Of a DNA stretch of 64,000 nt, positions 15,069 through 23,876 are shown in pieces. Origin of the DNA: JAFGFY01 sp964520425. GTDB taxonomy: Bacteria > Desulfobacterota > DSM-4660 > Desulfatiglandales > HGW-15. The notes beneath the pieces are model-generated. The model was not told where the DNA came from. It made no database searches and saw nothing but the letters and a program-made list of their open reading frames with translations. A program made the translations under genes and the position numbers. The stretch spans positions 21,607 to 85,606 of the forward strand of contig CAZFMX010000003.1 in assembly GCA_964520425.1 (NCBI GenBank). The letters are read 5' to 3'. Within the stretch, counting starts at the first letter, position 1; each line of letters opens with the position of its first letter.

Positions 15069-18000
15069 TTAAAATTGGTCGAAAAAATCTATGCCACCGA
15101 TAACTTTATATGGAGAAAAACCACTGCAGAATCCATAAAAAGTAATCCTATCATTACCATCAAGCGGCACAGTCAAGAAAAACTCACCGGTAGGATTGTT
15201 TGTGAACGTGTGCTGGCCGTTCGCAAGGGTCATTGAAACCAATGATGTGCCGGATTCATTTTCAATGGTTCCGGAAATGTCATACCATCCCGGTTTGATT
15301 GAGCTCTCAGATATACTATCGAATGTTACAATCAGTTGCTTCCCGACTTCATCCTTCCACATCTCTATTTCAAGATTATAGGCGCCAGCAGATAAAAAAG
15401 TTTTATATGTCGCCAGACCGCTGCAGAAGGCATAGACGGTGATATTTCCATTGGCGTCAAGTGGGACATCCGTCAGATTAAAACGGCCTACAATACCACC
15501 TGAAAATGTGTACCTACCGTTTGCCAAAACCATTGCCGTTATAGGTGTCCCATTATAAGTCACGGTGCCCTTCACGCCGGTTTTTGATAGTTTATCGTCT
15601 CGACTTCCTGAATTAATGGGGTCGGTTTCACCAGCCTCAAAGGCGCCGTCATGGTCTGAGTCCTCCTCGCCATCCAAAGACCCATCACCATCGGTGTCTT
15701 CATTCGTGGGATCCGTGATAGATGTAGGATCTTCATCGGGCTGAAAGAAGCTTTGATCCGTATCTTTTCCTATATCAGCAAGGGTATATCCGGACTCGGT
15801 GCCATCCTGAACGCCGTCACCATCTGTGTCAGAGTCACAGGGATCCGTTTCGTTAAAAGCCCATATTCCGTCGTGGTCGGCATCTTCAATCCCGTCAGGA
15901 ATACCGTCGTCGTCGGTGTCGGCATCGAGTGGATCCGTGCAGCCGCTTTCCTCTAAATAATCTTTTAAGCCGTCGTTATCTGAATCAGGAGCGGCCTGCA
16001 GAAATAGGCTATGTCGGCTTCCCGCAGTCCCCTGAAAAACATCTGTGGCGACCTGAACAGACATGTGGCGATCGGTGGTCGTTCCGTCGCCGAGTTGACC
16101 ATACTCATTAGAACCCATGGCCCAAAGCGTACCGTCGGTCTTTACATAAAGACTGTGCGAGCTTCCCGCAGCCACCTGCGATACATCTGTGGCAACCTGA
16201 ATGGGGGCGTAGCGATTGGTGGTCGTGCCGTCGCCGAGTTGACCATACTCATTAGAACCCATGGCCCAAAGCGTACCGTCGGNNNNNNNNNNNNNNNNNN
16301 NNNNNNNNNNNNNNNNNNNNNNNNNNNNNNNNNNNNNNNNNNNNNNNNNNNNNNNNNNNNNNNNNNNNNNNNNNNNNNNNNNCCGTCGCCGAGTTGACCA
16401 TACTCATTAGAACCCATGGCCCAAAGCGTACCGTCGGTCTTTACATACAGGCCATGAAAGCCTCCCGCGGCCATTTGCGACACATCTGTGGCAACCCTAA
16501 CGGGTGTGTAGCGATCGGTGGTCGTTCCGTCACCAAGTTGGCCAAAAGTATTCCACCCCATGGCCCAGAGTGTGCCGTCGGTCTTTACAAACAGGCTGTG
16601 ATAGCCCCCCGCAGCCACCTGCAACACATCGGCGGCGACCTGAACAGGGGGGGTGCGACTGAAGCGTGTACCGTCACCGAGCTGGCCATAAGTATTGCTC
16701 CCCATGGCCCAGAGCGAACCGTCGGTCTTCACAAAAAGGCTGTGGCCGTTTCCCGCGGCAACCTGCAAAACCTCAGTGGTGACCTGAATGGGGGTGTAGC
16801 GATTGTTGTTCGTGGCATCGCCTAGTTGAACTTCTTTATTACGCCCCATGGCCCAGAGCGAATCGCCGGTCTTTATAAACAGGCTGTGAGAGCTTCCTGC
16901 AGCCCCCTGCGACACATCGGTGGCGATCTGTACGGGTGTGTTATGATCGGTGGTCGTGCCGTCGCCGAGTTGGCCATAGAAATTACGACCCATGGTCCAG
17001 AGCGAGCCGTCGGTCTTTACAAACAGGCTGTGAGAGCCTCCCGCCGCTGCCTGCAACACATCGCTAGTGGCCTGAACTGGAGTTTTGCGATAGAAGATCG
17101 TGCCGTCGCCAAGCTGACCATAGTAATTATCACCCATGGTCCAGAACGATCCGTCGGTCTTTACAAACAGGCTGTGGTTTTCTCCCGCCGCTGCCTGCAA
17201 CACATCGATGGCGATCTGGACAGGGGTGTAGCGATCGGTAGTCGTGCCGTCGCCGAGCTGGCCATAGAAATTATAACCCATGGCCCAGAGCGATCCGTCG
17301 GTCTTTACAAACAGGCTGTGGTTTTCTCCCGCCGCTGCCTGCAATACATCGGTGGCGATCTGAACGGGTGTACTCCGATCGGTGGTCGTACCGTCGCCGA
17401 GCTGGCCCAAGAAATTACACCCCATTGCCCATAATGTACCATCGGTCTTTACAAAGAGGCTGTGGTAGGCTCCCGCCGCTACCTGCGATACATCGGTGGC
17501 GATTTGAACGGGCGTGCTATGATCGGTGGTCGTGCCGTCCCCGAACTGACCGTAGTAATTATCACCCATTGCCCAGAGCGTACCGTCGGTCTTTAAGAAC
17601 AGGCTGTGGTAGGCTCCCGCCGCTACCTGCGATACATCAAAGGCGATTTGAACGGGCGTGCTATGATGGAATCTCGTGCCGTCGCCAAGTTGGCCATAAT
17701 TATTCCCACCCATTGCCCAGAGTGTGCCGTCGGTCTTCACAAACAGGCTGTGGTTCTCTACAAAGAGAAAGTAGTTCCCTCCCGTATCTACCTGGGATAC
17801 ATCAGTGGCGATTGGTACTGGGGTGTGGCGATCAATGGTCGTACCGTCCCCGAGTTGACCATTATTATACCCCATGGCCCAGAGTGAACCATCGGCCTTA
17901 ACGAACAGGCTTTGGTCGTATCCCGCAGCCACTTGTAGAACGTCGCCTTCGATCTGAACGGGCCTGCTGTGATCGTTAGTCGTGCCGTCGCCGAGTTGAC

Positions 18001-18265
18001 CATAACTATTGCGCCCCATAGCCCAGAGCGAGCCGTCGGTCTTCACAAACAGGCTGTGAAAACGCCCCCCGGACCCCTGCAATACATCGGCGCCAATCTG
18101 AACGGGAGTTTTGCGATAGAAGATCGTACCGTCGCCGAGCTGACCATAGTGGTTATACCCCATGACCATAAGGTCATAGCCTCCCCGTGCTTCAGCGAGT
18201 GGAACAACACCGGCAGAGACAACAATGAACACCATCACATATCGTATGATCTTTTTGATACTCAT
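15069..18265 (-). CDS. Exported RCC1-repeat protein with TSP3 calcium repeats (interrupted by assembly gap)
   Basis: One gene spans the gap. From the start (ATG 18265, RBS TAGGAG): a signal peptide ending at AEARG; at least 13 RCC1 units of ~49 residues of the form LFVKTDGSLWAMG...YGQLGDGTTTDR (beta-propeller blades); the N-run; two more units; then Asp-rich thrombospondin type-3 repeats (DTDDDGIPDG, DTDGDGSLDGEED) that bind calcium; and a C-terminal pair of ~60-residue beta domains that each end in FCSG. The frame shifts across the N-run, because its 100-base length is nominal. RCC1 propellers on secreted bacterial proteins are poorly characterised; surface display or adhesion is inferred. 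A shorter paralog lies at 32362-34389. Confidence 0.8.
16283..16382. other. Assembly gap of 100 N
   Basis: Exactly 100 undetermined bases. The 55 bases before the gap are repeated identically just after it (both start CCGTCGCCGAGTTGACCATA), so the two contigs may overlap with no real gap, or one or more near-identical repeat units may be missing. Confidence 0.95.
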
Positions 18266-18380
18266 TTAAAATTACTCCTATGCTATGTGAAATACATCAG
18301 GCATAGTTCAGATCTATCTCAATAAAGGGGAGGCGACATGATATCTAAGAACCCCTCTTTTTTTAATTGGCTTATTTGTA

Positions 18381-19016
18381 CTAGAGAAGTCTATTAAAGA
18401 ACTGGGCGCTTATAACCAGCTGGTAAATTCCAAGTCCGGCTAGAATGATCACCGAGATCAACATAAGAAAGTGTTGAAGCCTTGGACTCAGAAATCGGGC
18501 ACTTCCAAAGAACAATATTAGGAGTGCTAACATCAATACCATGGTAACATAGAATGCAACAATAAAAGCTACTCCAGTGACAGGAGCTTCCTGCCAGGCA
18601 GCCATTACTGAAGGTCCCAATACCAAGGCCCAACCCAAATACGGATTCGGATTAAGAAGGTTTACAAATGCGGCCTCATAAAATGTCTTCGGTATTTTGT
18701 TACTCTTTGTTGAAGCATCGTTACTCCTGCCTTGGTCCTGTTTAAACGTGCTCAATGCAAAATAGAGAAGTAGGAAACCCCCAGCAGAGCGTAAGACGGA
18801 ATGCATTATCGGGGATAGTCGCCCCAGAACTAATAAGGCTAGCAGGGCAATAGGGCCATCACTTAGTAGAGGGGAAAAAGATGCAGGGAGTGTTCTTTTC
18901 CAACCAATTGAAGTGGCACGGGTCAGAAGATAGGCTTGCAATGGTCCGGGTTGCACTGCAGCAGCAAATGCCAGGCTTCCGCCAATTCCAATGTATTTAA
19001 GCAATACAAGATTCAA
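18381..19016 (-). CDS. LysE/RhtB-family amino-acid exporter
   Basis: A 211-residue inner-membrane protein with about six helices. The N-terminal FAAAVQPGPLQAYLLTRA corresponds to the conserved PGP segment of LysE/RhtB carriers, and FVNLLNPNPYLGW corresponds to the conserved NP-containing helix. The family exports amino acids or homoserine lactones; the substrate cannot be told here. I see no lysine riboswitch in its ~200-bp upstream region. It is followed by the RCC1 gene on the same strand, 115 bp away. Confidence 0.82.
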   Translation of the reverse strand: MNLVLLKYIGIGGSLAFAAAVQPGPLQAYLLTRATSIGWKRTLPASFSPLLSDGPIALLALLVLGRLSPIMHSVLRSAGGFLLLYFALSTFKQDQGRSNDASTKSNKIPKTFYEAAFVNLLNPNPYLGWALVLGPSVMAAWQEAPVTGVAFIVAFYVTMVLMLALLILFFGSARFLSPRLQHFLMLISVIILAGLGIYQLVISAQFFNRLL

Positions 19017-19226
19017 AATGCGTGTTTCTCTAAAGGGCCGAACATTCGACGAACTTTCTGTTTAAACCATATAGCTACTGCACTCAAAAGCGCGAAAGAT
19101 TTTTAACACTACCACATGATGCAATACTCCGGGGGCATCTAATCTTGCTATCCTCAGCATTATAAAAAAAATAACTGACTTTGCTCAGCCGGTCAACTGA
19201 ATAACTAAAAGCCGCTTTACGGGAAA

Positions 19227-20030
19227 TTACCAAGGGCAGGCACTTTCAACCAGGGTGTTTTCATCCTGAATGGTCATGCAGGAAAACGTGAGTAACGCTT
19301 TAACATGATCGCGGGGATTCGGACTGGGGTTTGTATCAAGCTCAAACGTCTTTTGATAGCGCGCCTCACTGATACGATTCGCTTCTGTCAGCAGTACTGA
19401 CAAATCATCATAAATACCGCTCAGCGCCATTCCCATATCGATCTGCACAAAGGTTGTTTCGCGCTTATAAGAATGACCGTTAGTACATACCCAGGAGGCT
19501 GTTTCAAAAGGATTGGTGGTAATGTCGATTACGATCTCGCCATCCGCAGCAGCGCCGGATACAGTAAAATCAAACGGGGCGGCCTGAATGGAATCGGGTT
19601 TACAAACCCGATTGCCATCTGACCAGGCGGTGGCCTGTTGGTAGGCGCCCCCACCGCTGGAGCGCGGTTGAAATACCCAACCCTCTCCTTGCGGCACAAG
19701 ATAAACCTGCTGATGAGCTGTAATTTCGAACTGATAGCCAAACCAGTATTTAGGGGGTATGCAGGAAAAATCTCCGCCTGCAATGTGATCAACCCCCCAA
19801 GGGGCTGTCCCGCATGTCCCTTCCCCGTCATCCCGGGCAACCGTCCCTTCAAGGAATATCTCGGCAATGATTGGGGAAGAAACTGCCTGTGTTGGCATGA
19901 CTTGTGTGTCTGTGGACTCCTGTTCTTTCTCGTCAGGCATTTGCGTCGGTGTGCTGCCATAAGTTACAAGACTGAAGGCAAAAGTCACGACAACAGAAGT
20001 AATAAATATAATGAAAACCTTGTTTTTCAT
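19227..20030 (-). CDS. Secreted hypothetical protein
   Basis: A 267-residue protein with a signal peptide (residues 1-25, ending near TYGS). A Thr/Gln/Glu-rich linker leads to a domain with four or more cysteines (GTCGTAPWG, DFSCIPPKYW, WVCTNGH, SCMTIQ) that could form disulfides. No family recognised. Its leader is long, with box D 454 bp upstream and the shared 60-bp element at 20094-20154. Probably extracellular or periplasmic. Confidence 0.6.
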   Translation of the reverse strand: MKNKVFIIFITSVVVTFAFSLVTYGSTPTQMPDEKEQESTDTQVMPTQAVSSPIIAEIFLEGTVARDDGEGTCGTAPWGVDHIAGGDFSCIPPKYWFGYQFEITAHQQVYLVPQGEGWVFQPRSSGGGAYQQATAWSDGNRVCKPDSIQAAPFDFTVSGAAADGEIVIDITTNPFETASWVCTNGHSYKRETTFVQIDMGMALSGIYDDLSVLLTEANRISEARYQKTFELDTNPSPNPRDHVKALLTFSCMTIQDENTLVESACPW

Positions 20031-20093
20031 ATGATAACTCCATGTCTTTTAGTCTACTGGATAAGAATGGACGACCCTTAAATTTCATTTATT

Positions 20094-20154
20094 CCAGTTG
20101 GTAATCCTCTTCCTTTGCCGTCTTTTCCCTCCGGATACCTGGAGGCGCTTCTGA
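20094..20154 (-). repeat. 60-bp structured element, copy 1
   Basis: Minus strand: CCTCCAGGTATCCGGAGG forms a hairpin with an AGGTATCC loop, followed by GAAAAGACGGCAAAGG. The same hairpin loop and tail occur at 32283-32344. Here it is in the 5' leader of the secreted protein gene. Confidence 0.5.
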
Positions 20155-20233
20155 AAAACCAATATATTTGTTAGGCGCGTGATGCATTATACACGAAATT
20201 AACTTATCTTCTCGTCCTAATAAGTCAAAACCA

Positions 20234-20268
20234 CAAAAACCCCATCTCTCCGTCTTGAGAAATGGGGT
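20234..20268 (-). terminator. Terminator-like hairpin in leader D
   Basis: Minus strand: ACCCCATTTCTC pairs with GAGAGATGGGGT and is followed by TTTTTG. The equivalent hairpin in leader A is at 5352-5385. Confidence 0.6.
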
Positions 20269-20483
20269 CTCGATAATCAGCTCATAGCTCCCTCTCGATT
20301 AAAGGGTTCACTGCTTATATCGTTCAGCTAGTGTTTATTCAGAATCGAGACCTTTGTCAACCAATACCTTGAGTCGAAAGAATGCCCCTGGCAAGGCGTG
20401 TGGGGGGCCATGCCAGGGGTGGAGGTTGGCCATGGAACCCAAATACCATGGCTGAATTTTGTATAACCTGTTGGTCAGGATCT

Positions 20484-20539
20484 GTCTATCGGGAAAACCC
20501 TGATTTTTTGGGGAGAGAAACCTTAGATTAGGGTGAGGA
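20484..20539 (-). promoter_or_regulatory. Conserved upstream box D
   Basis: Minus strand: CTAATCTAAGGTTTCTCTCC, then CCAAAAAATCAGGGTTTTCC, then CGATAGAC. Same family as boxes A-C. Confidence 0.55.
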
Positions 20540-20765
20540 TTATGTATCCGAATACCACTATATTTTGAGACCATAGTATACTAATGCTCGATTCTCTATT
20601 AAAAGAATTATTTGAAAAACAGGAGTATTTGGCATAAGATTCAATAACGATCCATGAAGGATTTGATCAATACACCCCCTAGGCTTATTCCTGGCTTTAG
20701 CAGGAGCAGTAAATAAAAAGCATTTTCCTCCGTAACCTTTTCGCTCTCCCGGGACATTATCAGTC

Positions 20766-21401
20766 ATGATGTACAAAAACACACCCCAACCCGAACCGAA
20801 GATCGACTTCCACCGACTGCGCCGGAGGGAGAGGGAAGAGGTTATCCGCTGGTTCGACAGCTATGCCGACCCGGTCTATGGGTTCATTTTCTATCGAGTA
20901 GGCCGAGATGCCGATCTGGCAGGCGATGTCGTCCAGGAGACCTTTTTAACGGCCCTGGAGACCATTGATCGTTTCGACCCGGCCAAAGGCGAAATGTTTC
21001 CGTGGCTTACCTATATCGCCCGGAACTGCATCAGGAAAGCCCTACGGAGAAGAAAGAAGAACCATACGCAGACCGAACTCTGGGAGACTTTTGACCAAAA
21101 ACTAAGAGAAGCGATAACCCATATGAACTCTAACATTATTCCCGAAGAATTACTTCAGCAGAAAGAAACCGCTGAACTTGTACGTATTGTTCTTACCAAT
21201 TTACCTTTACGTTACCAGGTTGCCCTGCAAAGGCGCTACTTCGAGGATCTTTCACTCCACGAGATGGCGTTTCTTGAAAAAAGCAGCGAAGGTGCAATGA
21301 AGGTACTGCTACATAGGGCGAGACAAGCCTTTCGTGAAGCGTTTGAAACCATCTCTACCTCGTTACTTGAGAGTGAAGGAGAAGGGAGGATTATCCCATG
21401 A
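20766..21401 (+). CDS. ECF-type sigma factor
   Basis: A 211-residue RNA polymerase sigma-70 family protein. Region 2 is at ~30-95 (YGFIFYRVGRDADLAGDVVQ, DRFDPAKGEMFPWLTYIARN) and region 4 at ~145-195 (LPLRYQVALQRRYFEDLSLH, EGAMKVLLHRARQAFRE). It is somewhat longer than the average ECF factor. The last codons overlap the next gene by 4 nt (ATGA), so it is translationally coupled to the membrane-anchored partner. The RBS is weak. It is expected to direct the operon and other targets in response to a membrane or envelope signal. Confidence 0.88.
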   Translation: MMYKNTPQPEPKIDFHRLRRREREEVIRWFDSYADPVYGFIFYRVGRDADLAGDVVQETFLTALETIDRFDPAKGEMFPWLTYIARNCIRKALRRRKKNHTQTELWETFDQKLREAITHMNSNIIPEELLQQKETAELVRIVLTNLPLRYQVALQRRYFEDLSLHEMAFLEKSSEGAMKVLLHRARQAFREAFETISTSLLESEGEGRIIP

Positions 21402-22732
21402 CAAATAAAAATGGACATAATGATATTAAACACATGGACAATAATCTGGACAGGTTGCTTGAATTGGGAGAACCCATTCCCGGCATGCCTGAAGACCTTA
21501 AAAATAAAATCAGATCAAGGTTGGTTCAAATTGCTCCTGAACCAGAGAAGAAGAGCATATTAATCTTTCGCTGGGCTGCACTACCACTGGCGGCTGCGAC
21601 AGCCCTAGTCCTTTTCGTCCTCGTCCCATGGAAAGGCGACTTAAACGGCTCTATCTCCTGGGCTAATGTACAGAAGCAGTTAGAACAGGTTCGTAGTGTA
21701 TCCCTTAAAGCATGCGGGCACACGGAATACTCTACTGGAAAGCAAATTACTTATTGTGGAAAGGTCTATCATATAAACCCCGGGCTTTCGAGAGCAGAAA
21801 TAGAGGTTTCTGCTTCTGATGTCGTCGGTGTGAAACCCGGAGCCAATAGAATCTACATCTTTAAGCAGGAACCCGACCGATATGACCTTTTGACGCTGAA
21901 TCCTGAATCCAATCAGGCATATTTAGAGACCCGGTTATTCAATGTCGAAGATAGACGGAAACCTCCTTTTAAGCAGTTCATGAATACCGTCTCGATGAGC
22001 TGGGAAAAGCTAAAGGAGATTACTGAGGATAAAACCAGAATCATAGGTGACGGCATAATCAATGGGATTCCTGCAGTTGGATTCAGCCTTGATGGGCTTC
22101 CGGCAGAGACAATCTATCTTCCAGGTTACGCAACAGTAATCGAGGCGACTGTTACCTCTGGACAACTGTGGGTCAACCGCAAGGACGGTACACCAATGCA
22201 GGCAGAAATTGAGGCCAAAATCGATGTCAATCCTACTTTGACGTGGAAGGTTCACTTAGAATACACCGATATCCAATGGAACATCCCTTTGGAAGAAAGC
22301 CTTTTCAATCTGGACGTTCCTGAAGGCTGGCTTAACAAAAGACTTATCGAAACATCTGATTATAGAGGAAACAAGCTTGCCCCGGGCGTTACTTTGAATT
22401 CATTTCTATCCGGTCAGGAGTCGATGATTACAGCCGAAGACGTGGTCGGAATTGTTCAGGCCACACAGATCTCCTATATCGACTCGCCCACACCAAATGA
22501 AACGATTATCACTATCGAACTGAGCCAAGAAGCTGCACAGCGGCTGCACGACTATGCTGATACCGATCCGGACAATCTCATAAGAGTGAACTTCAATGAT
22601 CAGCTAAACGCGGTACTGGTTTTGGATAGGAGTCGCGTAAATGGACTGACCTTTGATCTCATCGGGCTCTATTGTCCACTTTCAGAGATTGAAGAGAAAT
22701 ATTTTACAACCCACACAGAAAGGAACAAATAA
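21398..22732 (+). CDS. Anti-sigma-like membrane protein with SecD-P1-like C-terminus
   Basis: A 444-residue protein with a ~55-residue cytoplasmic N-terminus, one helix at ~57-76 (WAALPLAAATALVLFVLV) and a large extracytoplasmic part. Residues ~85-310 resemble a LolA/outer-membrane-carrier-like beta structure. The last ~100 residues (TIITIELSQEAAQRLHDYAD ... VNFNDQLNAVLVLDRS) resemble the P1 head of SecD. Coupling to the ECF gene and the single helix suggest it controls that sigma factor. The N-terminus is too short for a standard zinc anti-sigma domain, so this is inference. Confidence 0.65.
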   Translation: MTNKNGHNDIKHMDNNLDRLLELGEPIPGMPEDLKNKIRSRLVQIAPEPEKKSILIFRWAALPLAAATALVLFVLVPWKGDLNGSISWANVQKQLEQVRSVSLKACGHTEYSTGKQITYCGKVYHINPGLSRAEIEVSASDVVGVKPGANRIYIFKQEPDRYDLLTLNPESNQAYLETRLFNVEDRRKPPFKQFMNTVSMSWEKLKEITEDKTRIIGDGIINGIPAVGFSLDGLPAETIYLPGYATVIEATVTSGQLWVNRKDGTPMQAEIEAKIDVNPTLTWKVHLEYTDIQWNIPLEESLFNLDVPEGWLNKRLIETSDYRGNKLAPGVTLNSFLSGQESMITAEDVVGIVQATQISYIDSPTPNETIITIELSQEAAQRLHDYADTDPDNLIRVNFNDQLNAVLVLDRSRVNGLTFDLIGLYCPLSEIEEKYFTTHTERNK

Positions 22733-22849
22733 TGCTGCTCTAGCAAGAGTATAAAAATAGGATTGTTGGAAGGCTTTTATCAAGAACGTCAATTGCCTGC
22801 ATTGGTAGGTATACTGGAAAATGAATCCCAAATCAAAAGGAGGCTTATC

Positions 22850-23278
22850 ATGATTGTGCAAAACAGGAAGTATTCCAGGAGACTGACTTTTCTGGCTGTC
22901 TCTCTGCTCCTTTCAATCTGTTTCGTATTCTTCACCGGTGCTCAGGAATTAGCTGAGTACAATTTAGATCAGTTAGACAAAGCGCCCAGGGTTATCGAGA
23001 GGATCCTTCCGGCGTACCCCTACAGCGCCAAAATGCTGGGGATTAAAGCAAGAGTGAAGATAAAATGCCTGGTGGATGAGGATGGCATGGCTCAGAAAAT
23101 TGAAGCTATTGAGTGCGACCCCGAGGATGCCATAGATATATTCGGCCCTCCCGCTGTGGAAGCGGTCAAGGAATGGCGTTTCAGTCCGGGTGAAATTGGG
23201 GGTGAACCTGTCACTACAAGGATTGCATTCAATGTCTTTTTTGAGCTGGATTCACAGTCCGATGAAGTCACTCCTTGA
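22850..23278 (+). CDS. Exported TonB C-terminal-domain protein
   Basis: A 142-residue protein. The ATG at 22850 is chosen over an upstream start because AAAGGAGG lies 7 nt before it and it begins a proper signal peptide (RRLTFLAVSLLLSICFVFF). The mature part is a single TonB_C domain (PAYPYSAKMLGIKARVKIKC, AVEAVKEWRFSPG). There is no TonB-type proline-rich spanner. Third gene of the sigma operon, about 117 bp after the anti-sigma-like gene. The same domain type is found in the TPR protein at 5831-7000. Confidence 0.75.
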   Translation: MIVQNRKYSRRLTFLAVSLLLSICFVFFTGAQELAEYNLDQLDKAPRVIERILPAYPYSAKMLGIKARVKIKCLVDEDGMAQKIEAIECDPEDAIDIFGPPAVEAVKEWRFSPGEIGGEPVTTRIAFNVFFELDSQSDEVTP

Positions 23279-23310
23279 ATTCTTCCGTTCTATCGGGCCT
23301 TAAAGATACA

Positions 23311-23376
23311 AAAGGGCCGAATCCATGCCTGACTCACAAAGAAAGCCATAGAAGTCAGGTGTCGATTCGGCCCTTT
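23311..23376 (+). terminator. Long terminator hairpin after the sigma operon
   Basis: AAAGGGCCGAATC (23311-23323) pairs exactly with GATTCGGCCCTTT (23364-23376), and CCTGACT pairs with AGTCAGG inside. It lies 33 bp after the TonB_C stop. The A-rich start and T-rich end make it work in both directions. Confidence 0.75.
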
Positions 23377-23571
23377 CAAAAACAGCGAATTTTGGGCTAC
23401 CCTAACAAGTCTTTACTCGATACCCTCGCCTCGATCGGCTTTTCGCAGGAGCCCTACGAAGTCCATCATATGTATCGAAGTTGCAGTCTTTGGGCAGGGC
23501 TGGAAACGATAGGTATAGAATGTAATATGAAAGATTGGGCGGGTAAAGACTATTCTAGCAAGTCTATAATC

Positions 23572-23767
23572 CTAAGTCGGTACGCGATACTTTGAGCCAA
23601 GGCGAATCCCCCACACGCATAGCACTACCGAAACAACAATAGCAACATATGACACCCACATGGGAACGGAAAACTGTCCAACAACCAAGGTCAAACCACT
23701 AATCACACTAATCAGGTGCCCTAAAGCGATAAGGCCAAATATAATACCGGAGATCCAAACCCTTCAT
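23572..23767 (-). pseudogene. Small membrane protein gene with a frameshift at its start
   Basis: On the minus strand a frame closing at 23572 encodes VWISGIIFGLIALGHLISVI, a Gly/Leu turn with QFSVPMWVS, and a second helix before GIRLGSKYRVPT. This is a small two-helix protein, and I recall similar ~65-residue proteins in many bacteria. An ATG at 23767 is out of frame by one. Removing one G from the GGG just after ATGAA would give a clean 64-residue protein beginning MKVWISG. It is either a real inactivating indel or a sequencing error in a short homopolymer. Confidence 0.55.
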
Positions 23768-23876
23768 ACTTGTCAAGAGAACCCTGATCATAGAACAACC
23801 TAGTATTTTTGCTTTCACGCGATAGTTCTGATATCATTCTTTCCTATGGAAATAATCGAACGGATCGGATTGTAAA

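Larger units (their letters stand above)
20031..20765. other. Intergenic region with leader module D
   Basis: 735 bp between divergent genes, with no accepted gene. On the minus strand, in order: box D (20484-20539), a CCATGG hairpin, a GCCCCTGGC/GCCAGGGG hairpin (20384-20419), a terminator-like hairpin of ACCCCAT...ATGGGGT followed by TTTTTG (20234-20268), and a 60-bp repeat (20094-20154). The plus-strand promoter of the ECF sigma operon lies at the right side. Confidence 0.55.

Noticed and set aside
16394..17901. Long plus-strand frames opposite the RCC1 array
   Set aside because: They are antisense to a clear repeat protein, and their apparent repeats (HGPERAVGLYKQAV type) mirror the RCC1 units. 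The same applies at 33295-34215.
16142..18265. CRISPR array
   Set aside because: The regular spacing comes from in-frame RCC1 coding repeats of about 150 bp, with no short invariant repeat and no unique spacers.
20094..20154. Cyclic-di-GMP riboswitch
   Set aside because: GACGGCAAAG recalls part of the class I motif, but the rest of the conserved core (second GCAAAGC block and GAAA loop) was not found.
23275..23595. 106-codon plus-strand frame after the TonB_C gene
   Set aside because: It runs straight through a perfect terminator hairpin and overlaps the opposite-strand membrane-gene relic.
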